NCBI GenBank assembly: GCA_040768445.1
Contig: JAXGMV010000001.1
Span: 682,001 to 746,000, forward strand
DNA: 64,000 nt
Reading direction: 5' to 3'
Origin: JAXGMV01 sp040768445
Lineage (GTDB): Bacteria; Chloroflexota; Anaerolineae; Anaerolineales; Anaerolineaceae
The notes under the pieces are model-generated. The model had not been told where the DNA came from. It made no database searches and saw only the letters and a program-made list of their open reading frames with translations. Shown piece by piece: positions 15,792-23,682 of this stretch (position 1 is its first letter; each line of letters begins with the position of its first letter). Position numbers and translations under genes: made by a program.

Positions 15792-16604
15792 GTGCTATCA
15801 ACAGCCCGGCCGCAGCATCTTGCGAAATCACCCTTCACTGAAGCCCCTGAGGAGTACAAAACGAAAAAACCACCCCTGCGCCAGCGCATTCGCAAAGGCA
15901 TCATCTTTGGTGTCTTTTTATTATTTCCCATCATCATCAATTATCTCTCGCCCTACCTGATCATCGCCGGCGCATCTGAAGGCATTATCAACGGCTCACT
16001 GATCATGTTCGGGCTGATGTTTATCTCCTCGTTGGTAGTTGGGCGCGCCTGGTGTGCCTGGGTCTGCCCGGGCGGCGGGCTGGGTGAGATCTTCTTTCCT
16101 GTCAACAACAAGCCAGTTAACCGGCGACGCGCTGACTGGGTCAAGTGGCTGATCTGGTTCCCCTGGCTGGCGGCTATCATCTTTGCGGCTACTAGCGCCG
16201 GCGGTTACAAGCGGGTTGACTTCTTTTACATGACTGAAAGCGGCATCTCGGTCACAGACCCGCAAAACTATGTCATCTACCTGGGTGTAGTGGGCATCTT
16301 CGTCATCCTGGCGCTCACTGTCGGGCGGCGCGGTGGCTGTCACACCATCTGCTGGATGGCACCCTTCATGATCCTGGGTCTCAAGCTGCGCAACCTGTTA
16401 CCCTGGCCGGCGCTGCGCCTTGAAGCACATGCCTCTGCCTGCACCGACTGCCTGACCTGCACCAGAGGCTGCCCGATGAGCCTGGATGTTAACGGTATGG
16501 TTAAAGCAGAGCAGATGGAGCACAGCGAGTGCATCCTGTGCCTCTCCTGTGTCGATAACTGCCCGTCTGGCGCCATCCGGCAGGTCTTCAAAGCTGGAAA
16601 ATAA
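15792..16604 (+). CDS. 4Fe-4S membrane protein, NapH/NosR-type polyferredoxin
   Basis: About 270 residues from a GTG at 15792. Four membrane helices (about 37-55, 60-80, 108-125, 145-170) are followed by two ferredoxin clusters: CTDCLTCTRGCPMSLDV and CILCLSCVDNCPSGAI, each CX2CX2CX3CP. The helix-borne motifs AWCAWVCPGG and GCHTICWMAPFM are the NapH/NosR-type Cys motifs. It would carry electrons at the membrane. The start is uncertain: a GAGGAG site lies 7 bases before an in-frame ACG (15861) that begins TKKPPLRQR, so the natural start may be a rare ACG or a mutated ATG there. Confidence 0.8.
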   Translation: MLSTARPQHLAKSPFTEAPEEYKTKKPPLRQRIRKGIIFGVFLLFPIIINYLSPYLIIAGASEGIINGSLIMFGLMFISSLVVGRAWCAWVCPGGGLGEIFFPVNNKPVNRRRADWVKWLIWFPWLAAIIFAATSAGGYKRVDFFYMTESGISVTDPQNYVIYLGVVGIFVILALTVGRRGGCHTICWMAPFMILGLKLRNLLPWPALRLEAHASACTDCLTCTRGCPMSLDVNGMVKAEQMEHSECILCLSCVDNCPSGAIRQVFKAGK

Positions 16605-16625
16605 CATTCAAACCCGAGGGAACAC

Positions 16626-17114
16626 TTGACTATCACCATCACCGACTTTCACCGCCTGCAGACCGAAACTGAAATTGAAATTTGCGCCCGCTTGATGGCG
16701 GCATCCGACCCGTGGCTGACACTGGGTATCTCCTATGATGCCTGCAAGCGCATGCTGTCTGACCCCAGCCGTGAGACCTGGGCTGCATCCATAGATGGCA
16801 GCCTTGCCGGCTGCTGTGTGCTGTTGATGCAGGGTCCCTTCAAAGGCTACATTCAGTCCATCATGGTCGCGCCCGAGATGCGCTCTCAGGGCGTAGGCGC
16901 GCAGCTGCTGGCATTTATTGAGAACCGTGTCTTCAAGGAAACGCCGAACATGTTCCTGTGCGTCAGTTCCTTCAACCGGCGGGCGCAGACGTTCTATGCC
17001 CGTGCAGGCTACGAGATCATCGGCGTGCTGAAAGACTTCCTGGTGCAGGGACATGATGAAATCCTGATGCGTAAGAGCATAGGACCGCTCAGGGCGTACC
17101 AGTCCCATCAGTGA
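16626..17114 (+). CDS. GNAT family N-acetyltransferase
   Basis: A 162-residue acetyltransferase starting with TTG after GAGGGA. The central strand IQSIMVAPEMRSQGVGAQLLAFIE contains the acetyl-CoA site Q-G-V-G-A, followed by LCVSSFNRRAQTFYARAGYEIIG. It lies 21 bases after the polyferredoxin gene, so the two are probably cotranscribed. Its substrate is unknown. Confidence 0.8.
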   Translation: MTITITDFHRLQTETEIEICARLMAASDPWLTLGISYDACKRMLSDPSRETWAASIDGSLAGCCVLLMQGPFKGYIQSIMVAPEMRSQGVGAQLLAFIENRVFKETPNMFLCVSSFNRRAQTFYARAGYEIIGVLKDFLVQGHDEILMRKSIGPLRAYQSHQ

Positions 17115-17183
17115 TTCAGCCCGCTTGCGGCAGCACCCGTTCAGGCATACAATTCAATCAACACATCAGCAAGGAGATCCGAC

Positions 17184-17978
17184 ATGTTCAAAGCCGGTTT
17201 TGTCCAGTTCCAGCCGTTCCGTCATGACGTTCAGCGCAACATTGATAATCTAAAAACGCTGACACGCACGGTCAAAGCCGACCTGCTGGTACTGCCTGAG
17301 CTTGCCAACAGCGGTTACATGTACCGCAGCAGTGACGCGCTGGCACCCTACAGTGAAAGTGCAGATGGCAGCGGTCCTTTCCTCTCAGCCCTGCAGGAGA
17401 TCTCCTGTGAGACCGGCGCTGTATTGGTGGCCGGTTTTGCTGAAAACGCCGAAGGTGTGTTGTACAACTCCGCTGCAGCGGTTGGCACCGGCGGTGTCCT
17501 GCAGGTGTACCGCAAGACGCACCTGTTCTTTGACGAGAAGAACCTGTTTGAACCGGGCAACAGCGGCTTCAATGTATTCGAAGTACAGGGCGTGAAGGTG
17601 GGGATGATGATCTGCTTTGACTGGATATTCCCCGAATCAGCCCGCACACTGGCATTAATAGGCGCCCAAATCATCGCCCACCCCTCCAACCTGGTACTGC
17701 CCTACTGCCAGACCGCCATGGTCACCCGCAGCCTTGAGAACCGCGTCTTCTCCATTACCACCAACCGCTGGGGCGGCGAAACGTTGGATGACAGCTCACT
17801 GACCTTCACCGGCGCATCGCAGGTGATGAGCCCGCACGGTACACGGTTGGCACAGGCGCCTGAGACCGGCGACAGCGTGCAGGTGATCGAGATTGATCCC
17901 ACCCTGGCGAATGACAAGCACATCACTGCCCGCAACGACCTGTTTGCCGACCGCCGGCCGGAATGGTACACCCAATGA
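17184..17978 (+). CDS. carbon-nitrogen hydrolase (nitrilase superfamily)
   Basis: A 264-residue cytoplasmic amidase-fold enzyme with the Glu-Lys-Cys triad visible: LPELANSGYMY (Glu), YRKTHLFFDEK (Lys) and GMMICFDWIFPESAR (Cys). The order, spacing and length fit the amidase branches of the superfamily (omega-amidase, beta-ureidopropionase or agmatine-deiminase partners). AAGGAG precedes the ATG. No pathway genes adjoin it, so the amide substrate is open. Confidence 0.85.
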   Translation: MFKAGFVQFQPFRHDVQRNIDNLKTLTRTVKADLLVLPELANSGYMYRSSDALAPYSESADGSGPFLSALQEISCETGAVLVAGFAENAEGVLYNSAAAVGTGGVLQVYRKTHLFFDEKNLFEPGNSGFNVFEVQGVKVGMMICFDWIFPESARTLALIGAQIIAHPSNLVLPYCQTAMVTRSLENRVFSITTNRWGGETLDDSSLTFTGASQVMSPHGTRLAQAPETGDSVQVIEIDPTLANDKHITARNDLFADRRPEWYTQ

Positions 17979-18021
17979 CACTCACCCTCACCCGGCATCC
18001 TGCTGAACACGGAGTAACCGC

Positions 18022-19383
18022 ATGCCCCCACCTCTGATCAGACCTTTTTTTCGCGAGCGAGTTAAAACCTGGTTCTCACCGCTTTTCAAGCGTCACAAGA
18101 GCCTGTGGTTTATCCCGGCGCTGTACATCGTCGGAGCTGCTGTACTCAGCCGGCTTGTGCCGCTCCTTCCTGACGGCTTGCTGGGCAGTCAGGCTCTGTT
18201 CAGCCATGCCACAACCACTACCCTGCTCTCTACCATTGCTTCCGGTATGATTGCCTTCACCGGCTTTGTTTTTTCAATGATCTTCGTCATGATCCAGTTT
18301 GGCAGCTCCACTTATTCGCCGCGCCTGGCAACCTTTTTCCTGCATGACAGGATCACACGCAATGCGTTGGGCATGTTTATCGCCACCTTCATGTATGCCC
18401 TTTTGACACTGACCACCAGCGAGCAGCTGCTTACCAACAACAAAATGGATTATGCCATCATCCTGGTGCTGGCTGGCTTGCTGGGCAGCATGGCATTGTT
18501 CTTAGGTTTGGTCCAGCGCCTGTCGTTGTTACAGGTCACCAATATCCTGAATGAAATTGGTAACAAAGCCCGCGAGGTCATTGACAAGGTTTACCCTCAT
18601 GACTACGAATACGACGACGATCCAGTGCCTCACAGAGATGAAGACCTGCCAGAAACATCACAGACAATCCACTATCATGGTGGTCCTGCCATTCTGCAGA
18701 GTATTCAGTATGATGCGCTCCTGCGGCTTGCTAAACGATTGAAAGCGGTCATTGAAGTCGAGTATGCTGTGGGTGATACGGTGGTAGACAACGCTGTCCT
18801 GCTCACGGTTTACGGCGGCAAGCGAAACATCAAAAAGCGAGAGGTAAAGCGGCTGGTACAGTTTGGTGGACAGCGCAGCATTGATAACGATCCTAAATAT
18901 GCCCTGCGCCTGATTGTGGATGTCGCAGTTCGGGCGCTGTCAGCCGGCATTAATGACCCGACCACTGCCGTGCAGGCATTGGACCAGCTTGATGATCTGC
19001 TGCGCCTGTTGGGCAAGCGGCGCCTGGGCAGTGATGACATCCATGACGACCACGGCGACCTGCGCGTAATCTATCCGGCTCCGGAGTGGGATGACTTCCT
19101 TTCACTCGCGATTGACGAGGTACGCTATTACGGTGCCAATTCACTGCAGGTAATACGGCGGCTGCGTGCCCTGCTGGAAGACCTGTTGGAAAACCTGCCT
19201 GAATCCCGCCAAAAGGCGGTTCAGGCACACCTCGAGCATGTTGACCAGTCCATTATGCAGCATTTTGACGCCATTGACCGCCGCCAGGCACAGCAGGCTG
19301 ACAGACAGGGTATTGGTGTCTCCCGCGAGTCTGAAAAAAATGGGCAGGAAGAGGCTGCTTCAGACAATATAAATGGAAAATAG
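18022..19383 (+). CDS. DUF2254 family membrane protein
   Basis: A 453-residue protein with an N-terminal basic segment, four membrane helices (about 28-46, 70-98, 115-133, 142-162) and a long soluble C-terminal domain containing IQYDALLRLAKRLKAVIEVEYAVGDTVV and ISAGINDPTTAVQALDQLDDLL. This matches the layout of DUF2254 proteins, whose function is unknown. GGAG precedes the ATG. Its end overlaps the HAD gene by 11 bases, implying translational coupling. Confidence 0.75.
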   Translation: MPPPLIRPFFRERVKTWFSPLFKRHKSLWFIPALYIVGAAVLSRLVPLLPDGLLGSQALFSHATTTTLLSTIASGMIAFTGFVFSMIFVMIQFGSSTYSPRLATFFLHDRITRNALGMFIATFMYALLTLTTSEQLLTNNKMDYAIILVLAGLLGSMALFLGLVQRLSLLQVTNILNEIGNKAREVIDKVYPHDYEYDDDPVPHRDEDLPETSQTIHYHGGPAILQSIQYDALLRLAKRLKAVIEVEYAVGDTVVDNAVLLTVYGGKRNIKKREVKRLVQFGGQRSIDNDPKYALRLIVDVAVRALSAGINDPTTAVQALDQLDDLLRLLGKRRLGSDDIHDDHGDLRVIYPAPEWDDFLSLAIDEVRYYGANSLQVIRRLRALLEDLLENLPESRQKAVQAHLEHVDQSIMQHFDAIDRRQAQQADRQGIGVSRESEKNGQEEAASDNINGK

Positions 19384-20017
19384 CGTACAGCCCATGTATG
19401 GCACCCTGCAGGCAGTATTATTTGACCTGGACGGCACACTGCTGGATTCAGCCGAGCTGCACTATGACGTCTACGTACAGCTGTTTGCTGAATACGGCAT
19501 CACCTTTACCCGCCAGCAGTACCTGGCTGCTTACTCACCAAACTGGAGCGTCACCTACCACATCCTTGGTTTACCAATGGAATACATACCCGACGCCAAC
19601 CGGCGCTGGCTGGAGCTGGCTTCAGGGCGTGTACCGGCGTTGTTCGAGGGTGTGCCGGCGCTGTTGGAACACCTGGCACAGTTCTACAGGCTGGGTCTGG
19701 TCACATCAGGCACGCACAGCCGTGTGCTGCACGACCTTGAAGCCAACGGTTTAGAGCGCTGGTTTGACGTGATTGTTACCGGCAGCGACGTGAGCGTCCC
19801 CAAACCTTCACCGGAGGGAATCCTGAAAGCGCTGCAGCACATGGGCATTCCACCCATTCAGGCACTCTACGTGGGTGACACTGAGGCGGACTACCAGGCA
19901 GCCAGCGCAGCCGGCACCCATTTTATTGCGGTGAACGGCGGACATGCACCCCTGCCGCCAGACCTGCCGTGCATTATTCTCGGCAATATCGTTGATCTGA
20001 CAGACCTGTTGGGCTGA
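19373..20017 (+). CDS. HAD-superfamily phosphatase
   Basis: A 214-residue hydrolase with motif I FDLDGTLLDS (nucleophile and acid-base Asp), motif II TSGTHS, motif III Lys in KPSPEG and motif IV GDTEADYQAA. The alpha-helical cap lies between motifs I and II, as in phosphoglycolate phosphatase and beta-phosphoglucomutase. The start at 19373 overlaps the previous gene; MYGTLQAV seven codons later is an alternative. The substrate is unknown. It is the last gene of the plus-strand cluster. Confidence 0.85.
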   Translation: MENSVQPMYGTLQAVLFDLDGTLLDSAELHYDVYVQLFAEYGITFTRQQYLAAYSPNWSVTYHILGLPMEYIPDANRRWLELASGRVPALFEGVPALLEHLAQFYRLGLVTSGTHSRVLHDLEANGLERWFDVIVTGSDVSVPKPSPEGILKALQHMGIPPIQALYVGDTEADYQAASAAGTHFIAVNGGHAPLPPDLPCIILGNIVDLTDLLG

Positions 20018-20111
20018 TAAATTCCTCTGTGTTCGATCACCAATAAACCGTTAAGGCTGACTTTTTTGAAGTCAAGAATTGTATCAATATAAATGAGTAG
20101 AGGTGCTGCCA

Positions 20112-20858
20112 GTGAAGATTATTGAATTTGGTAAAGAAAATGAAAACATCATTATGCTGCTTCATGGTGGTGGTTTATCGTGGTGGAATTATGAAGATCA
20201 GGCAAAATTATTAGAAAAAGACTATCATGTAATCATTCCCGTTCTTGATGGTCATGCAGACAGTGATGCAGATTTTTGCGGCATAGAAGAAAACGCAGGG
20301 AGAATCATTACTTTCATTGATGAGAATTACGGTGGATCAGTTTTAATGATTGGAGGATTATCGCTTGGCGCTCAAATTTTGGTCGAAATTCTTGCTCAAA
20401 GAAGTGACATTTGTAAATACGCCATAATCGAAAGCGCGTTGATTCTGCCAATGAAAATGACATACTTTTTTATCGAGCCAACTTTGAGTTTGAGTTATGG
20501 TCTCATTAAAAAAGAATGGTTTGCGAAACTGCAGTTTAAGTCTCTCAAGATACGGTCTGATTTATATCAAGACTACTACAGAGATACCTGTAAAATTTCA
20601 AAAAAGAACATGATTTCATTTTTAAAGGCAAATTCACTGTATGAGGTAAAACCTGGGCTAATGAACACGAAAGCAAGGGTACATATTTGGGTAGGACAAA
20701 AGGAGCAGAGAGAGATGCGCCTGTCGGCACAACACCTGCATGAAATGATTCCCAATAGTGTTTTGGATATGAAAGATGGTTTATCTCATGGTGAATTCTC
20801 TTTAAACCATGCGGATTTATATGTGAAAGAAGTTTCAACTATTCTATCCTCTACATAA
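20112..20858 (+). CDS. alpha/beta-hydrolase, AT-rich and probably acquired
   Basis: About 248 residues starting MKIIEFGKENEN from a GTG; AGAGG lies 9 bases upstream of it, which favours it over the GTG at 20103. The oxyanion region is LLHGGGLSWWNY, the nucleophile elbow is GGLSLGAQ, and the final His is in GLSHGEFS. Base and codon use (many AAA, ATT, GAA) are far more AT-rich than the neighbours, suggesting transfer from a low-GC bacterium such as a Firmicute. The ester or other substrate is unknown. Confidence 0.75.
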   Translation: MKIIEFGKENENIIMLLHGGGLSWWNYEDQAKLLEKDYHVIIPVLDGHADSDADFCGIEENAGRIITFIDENYGGSVLMIGGLSLGAQILVEILAQRSDICKYAIIESALILPMKMTYFFIEPTLSLSYGLIKKEWFAKLQFKSLKIRSDLYQDYYRDTCKISKKNMISFLKANSLYEVKPGLMNTKARVHIWVGQKEQREMRLSAQHLHEMIPNSVLDMKDGLSHGEFSLNHADLYVKEVSTILSST

Positions 20859-21169
20859 AACAGAGAATCTCAAGTTACGGATGGAACGATATTTTCCTGA
20901 GTCCTAAAGTAAAGCCGATACATCCCATTTTTAATCGACATCCAGAGCGGTTTCTGGAATCACATTGAGTCGCCAGAATTGATAATCAAGGCATCAGGCT
21001 AACTCTAAATTTCCTCGATTTAAAAATAATGTCAGCAGCAGAGAAGCCAATAAACCGCTGTCCTGTCCTTTTGTGCCAACTTTAGCCTGTCAACCCTTAT
21101 GTTATAATCGGAGAGTTATTATCTAAATTTAACCGTGCGCGGTGACGCCGGGAATTTCATGGATGAAGA
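20859..21169. other. 311-bp intergenic region without genes
   Basis: No convincing gene is present. A TATAAT at 21103-21108 with a weak upstream hexamer could serve the metal-transporter gene. The AT-rich first half resembles the preceding acquired gene in composition. Confidence 0.5.
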
Positions 21170-22123
21170 TTGCAGAATCAATTGATTGAAGGTTTAAAAC
21201 ACACCCACCAGTTTTACGAACCCAACCGCCAGAACGAGCGACGCACATTGTGGGTGATCATACTGACGGTAATCACCATGGTGATCGAGATCACTGCTGG
21301 CATGGTTTTCAACTCCATGGCGCTGCAGGCTGACGGCTGGCACATGGCAACACACGCCGGGGCACTGGGCATCAGCATGTTTGCCTATTATTTTGCACGC
21401 AAGAACAACGCCAATGGTCGCTTTTCGTTTGGCTCGGGCAAGGTCGCCACGCTGGGTGGTTTCACCAGCTCGGTGCTGCTGCTGGTGGTGGCGCTCTTCA
21501 TGGTGGTGGAATCGCTGGAACGTCTTTTCAACCCGCTGCAAATCCGCTTCAACGAAGCCCTGCTGGTGGCAGTCATTGGGCTGGTGGTCAACATGGCAAG
21601 CGTATGGCTGCTGCACGGCGGCGCAACCCATACCCACACACACAATCACAATGCCGCGGGTGACTGCGAGCCGCACGAACACCGCGATCACAACCTGATG
21701 GCGGCTTACCTGCACGTGCTGGCTGACGCCGTCACATCCATTGCGGCTATTGCCGCCCTGCTGGTCGGTAAGTATCTCGGCTGGTACCAGATGGACGCAC
21801 TGATGGGCATCGTCGGTGCCGTGGTGATCACAGTCTGGGCAGTCGGTTTACTGCGTACTACCGGCTATATCCTGCTCGACCGGCAGGTGGACGGCAGCCT
21901 GGCGGCTGAGGTCCGGCGCCGGCTTGAGGGCGCAAACACCGTCATCACTGACCTGCACATCTGGTCCATCAGCCAGGATAAATTCGCAGCTGAGATTGCA
22001 CTGGCAACCGCCTCCGACAAGTCAGCCGCCGACTATAAAGCGGCGTTATGTGATGTGGGACGGCTGGTGCACGTCACCGTTGAGGTGCATCAAGTGCAAG
22101 AAGACGACTTCGCACTGAAATAG
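21170..22123 (+). CDS. cation diffusion facilitator, DmeF-like metal exporter
   Basis: A 317-residue CDF transporter starting with TTG; two ATGs just upstream lead into stops. It has six membrane helices, the helix II metal site ADGWHMATH, the helix V site HVLADAVTS and a His-rich loop (THTHTHNHN and CEPHEHRDHN) between helices IV and V. A C-terminal cytoplasmic domain follows (VITDLHIWSIS, HVTVEVHQV). The pattern fits DmeF-type Co/Ni or Zn exporters driven by protons. Metal choice cannot be read with certainty. No metal-responsive repressor is adjacent. Confidence 0.85.
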   Translation: MQNQLIEGLKHTHQFYEPNRQNERRTLWVIILTVITMVIEITAGMVFNSMALQADGWHMATHAGALGISMFAYYFARKNNANGRFSFGSGKVATLGGFTSSVLLLVVALFMVVESLERLFNPLQIRFNEALLVAVIGLVVNMASVWLLHGGATHTHTHNHNAAGDCEPHEHRDHNLMAAYLHVLADAVTSIAAIAALLVGKYLGWYQMDALMGIVGAVVITVWAVGLLRTTGYILLDRQVDGSLAAEVRRRLEGANTVITDLHIWSISQDKFAAEIALATASDKSAADYKAALCDVGRLVHVTVEVHQVQEDDFALK

Positions 22124-22144
22124 AAACTGACAAGGTGGGTATTG

Positions 22145-22175
22145 ATACCCGACAACAGCATCAGTAGATACCGTC
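22145..22175. other. left flank of the insertion region
   Basis: ATACCCGACAA at 22145-22155 recurs at 23644-23654 in the same orientation, and AGATACCGTC at 22166-22175 recurs at 23273-23282. The copies bracket the IS110 transposase gene and the neighbouring inverted-repeat element, so the left boundary of the mobile segment is probably here. Confidence 0.45.
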
Positions 22176-22182
22176 TTGAAAG

Positions 22183-23169
22183 TCAAGAGGCAAAAGCGGA
22201 TTGCATCAAGTAATTTGGATCAAACGGCTGCCTGTGTTTGAGAACTCCAAAGACCAGATGCAACAACTTTCGCATGGCAGCGGCTACAATCGCCATCTTG
22301 GGTAACCCACGTTGGGTAAGACGATCACAAAATGCACGGATAATTGGATTGTGCTTCCATGCTACGATAGCAGGCATGTAAAGAATGTGTCGTAATAATG
22401 CCCTCCCTTCCTTCGAGAGTCTTGTTTTCTTGTGTACCGAACTACCGGAGCGAAAGCCCTTTGGATTCAACCCTGCATAAGCGGCCAGTTGGGGTGCATC
22501 CTCAAAGCACGAGATATCACCGAGTTCGGCCAGTAATCTGGCTGCTGTGAGCTTACCGATACCAGGGATTGTCTCCAACAATGCTGACTTCTCCTTGAGT
22601 TCAGGATTGCCTGCGATCACTTCAAAAATGGCTTTCTGGAGTGCTTTCATCCGGCTGGAAAGCTCTCTGAGATGATCCTGGATATCTTCCACCACCCATG
22701 GATCGCTCACGCCTGAAGTCAGACGGTTGCGTTCCTGCTGATAGTTAGCCTGTAAATCATCTAAACGACGTACCATCTGGCGCAATTGTTTGAGATAAGG
22801 TGGAAAAGGTGCCCATAAAGCTGGTTTTTCCTTCTGGCAGAACTCTGCAATCAAGGCGGCGTCCGCTTTATCGGTTTTATTACGATGTAATTTACTGTCT
22901 CCATAGCGTTTGATCCGGGCTGGATTGACTACACTCACTGCATGCCCTGCCTGGTACAGGTGCTCTGCCACCCCGTCACCATACTGTCCTGTGGCTTCCA
23001 AACAGGCATGTACCAGTCCAGCACCCTGAGAGTCCAACCAGCGTAACAACCTGGTGTACCCGGCTTGATCATTACTGAAGCTGGCATAGACACTGTTTCT
23101 CTGTTCCCTCAGCAAGATCACATCAAATGTGTCTTTGGATATATCGATCCCTAGTATGGATTGATTCAT
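22183..23169 (-). CDS. IS110-family transposase
   Basis: A 328-residue recombinase starting at MNQSILGIDISKDTFD; AGGAG precedes this ATG. The N-terminal RuvC-like DEDD domain shows Asp9, the Glu of CLEATGQYG and Asp residues in NKTDKADAALIAEF. The C-terminal Tnp domain holds IPGIGKLTAARLLAELGD (helix-hairpin-helix) and AAYAGLNPKGFRSGSS, with the catalytic Ser. The gene looks complete and potentially active. IS110 transposases use a bridge RNA encoded by the element's non-coding end to choose target and donor DNA. Confidence 0.92.
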   Translation of the reverse strand: MNQSILGIDISKDTFDVILLREQRNSVYASFSNDQAGYTRLLRWLDSQGAGLVHACLEATGQYGDGVAEHLYQAGHAVSVVNPARIKRYGDSKLHRNKTDKADAALIAEFCQKEKPALWAPFPPYLKQLRQMVRRLDDLQANYQQERNRLTSGVSDPWVVEDIQDHLRELSSRMKALQKAIFEVIAGNPELKEKSALLETIPGIGKLTAARLLAELGDISCFEDAPQLAAYAGLNPKGFRSGSSVHKKTRLSKEGRALLRHILYMPAIVAWKHNPIIRAFCDRLTQRGLPKMAIVAAAMRKLLHLVFGVLKHRQPFDPNYLMQSAFAS

Positions 23170-23258
23170 GGCAGTCTCCTCTGGTAAACTAAGCATGGGC
23201 ACTGTTTAGATACTGGGATTGGATCTTCCTTGTGAATGCAAGCTCTTCCCTGGTGTGC

Positions 23259-23398
23259 GCTAGAGAGGCTTCAGATACCGTCCGATCTCTGTTCCTTTTG
23301 GGTAGTGAAGGGATCAAATCTACGAAACAGGCTTATTGCCATAAGGTCGGGTTCTGATTCACCTTCACTGATCTGAATAGTGCCTTTACCTCTCTAGC
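23259..23398 (-). ncRNA. candidate IS110 bridge RNA
   Basis: The 140-base region immediately upstream of the transposase gene is bounded by GCTAGAGAGG (23259-23268) and its exact reverse complement (23389-23398). Inside, AGTGAAGG (23304-23311) pairs with CCTTCACT (23362-23369), and CTTAT/ATAAG (23332-23336, 23341-23345) forms the apical hairpin. An internal loop carries AGATACCGTC, also present at the far end of the element. Position, size and loop content fit a bridge RNA; expression is not shown. Confidence 0.5.
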
Positions 23399-23420
23399 TT
23401 ACCAAATATTAAGATACAAG

Positions 23421-23652
23421 GTCAGGTATGGTCCTTGACAGGATAATAAAACCTGACCTACTTTCTTTTAAATCCCTCTACCTTTGGGATCGCTGCAAGC
23501 TCAACCGGTAGCAATGCTGCCCCCTCCTGCCTCCCCCATTTTTTCAAAATAGTAGGGGCGTCCCACTGGGACGCCGCCTACAAATACCCTCGCCCAAACG
23601 CCATTTAAAGTGGTGACCGGGCATTATTATCCTGTCAAGGACCATACCCGAC
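23421..23652. mobile_element. 232-bp element with 29-bp inverted ends (MITE-like)
   Basis: The first 29 bases (23421-23449, GTCAGGTATGGTCC...) are the reverse complement of the last 29 (23624-23652) with one mismatch. The interior has no gene but contains a palindromic repeat (23552-23607) also found near 62.5 kb. This is the form of a non-autonomous transposable element, or of a large foldback structure. A further perfect stem GGTCAGGT/ACCTGACC lies at 23420-23458. Confidence 0.5.
23552..23607. repeat. 56-bp dispersed repeat with GGCGTCCC palindrome, copy 1
   Basis: Contains GGCGTCCC-ACT-GGGACGCC (23557-23575) and continues to CCAAACGCCATTTA. A nearly identical copy is at 62459-62514. Upstream bases CATTTTTTCAAAAT are shared too. 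Confidence 0.7.
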
Positions 23653-23682
23653 AATTACGTGTTCAGCCAACAGCGTATCCGT

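Larger units (their letters stand above)
22160..23410 (-). mobile_element. IS110-family insertion sequence (ends approximate)
   Basis: One intact transposase gene with about 230 bases of structured non-coding DNA on its 5' side. IS110 elements lack conventional terminal inverted repeats, so the ends are estimated from the AGATACCGTC repeats and from the structured region. Confidence 0.6.

Noticed and set aside
22137..22150. GGGTAT-TG-ATACCC palindrome as the IS110 terminal repeat
   Set aside because: IS110 elements do not use conventional terminal inverted repeats and the copy is not mirrored at the other end.
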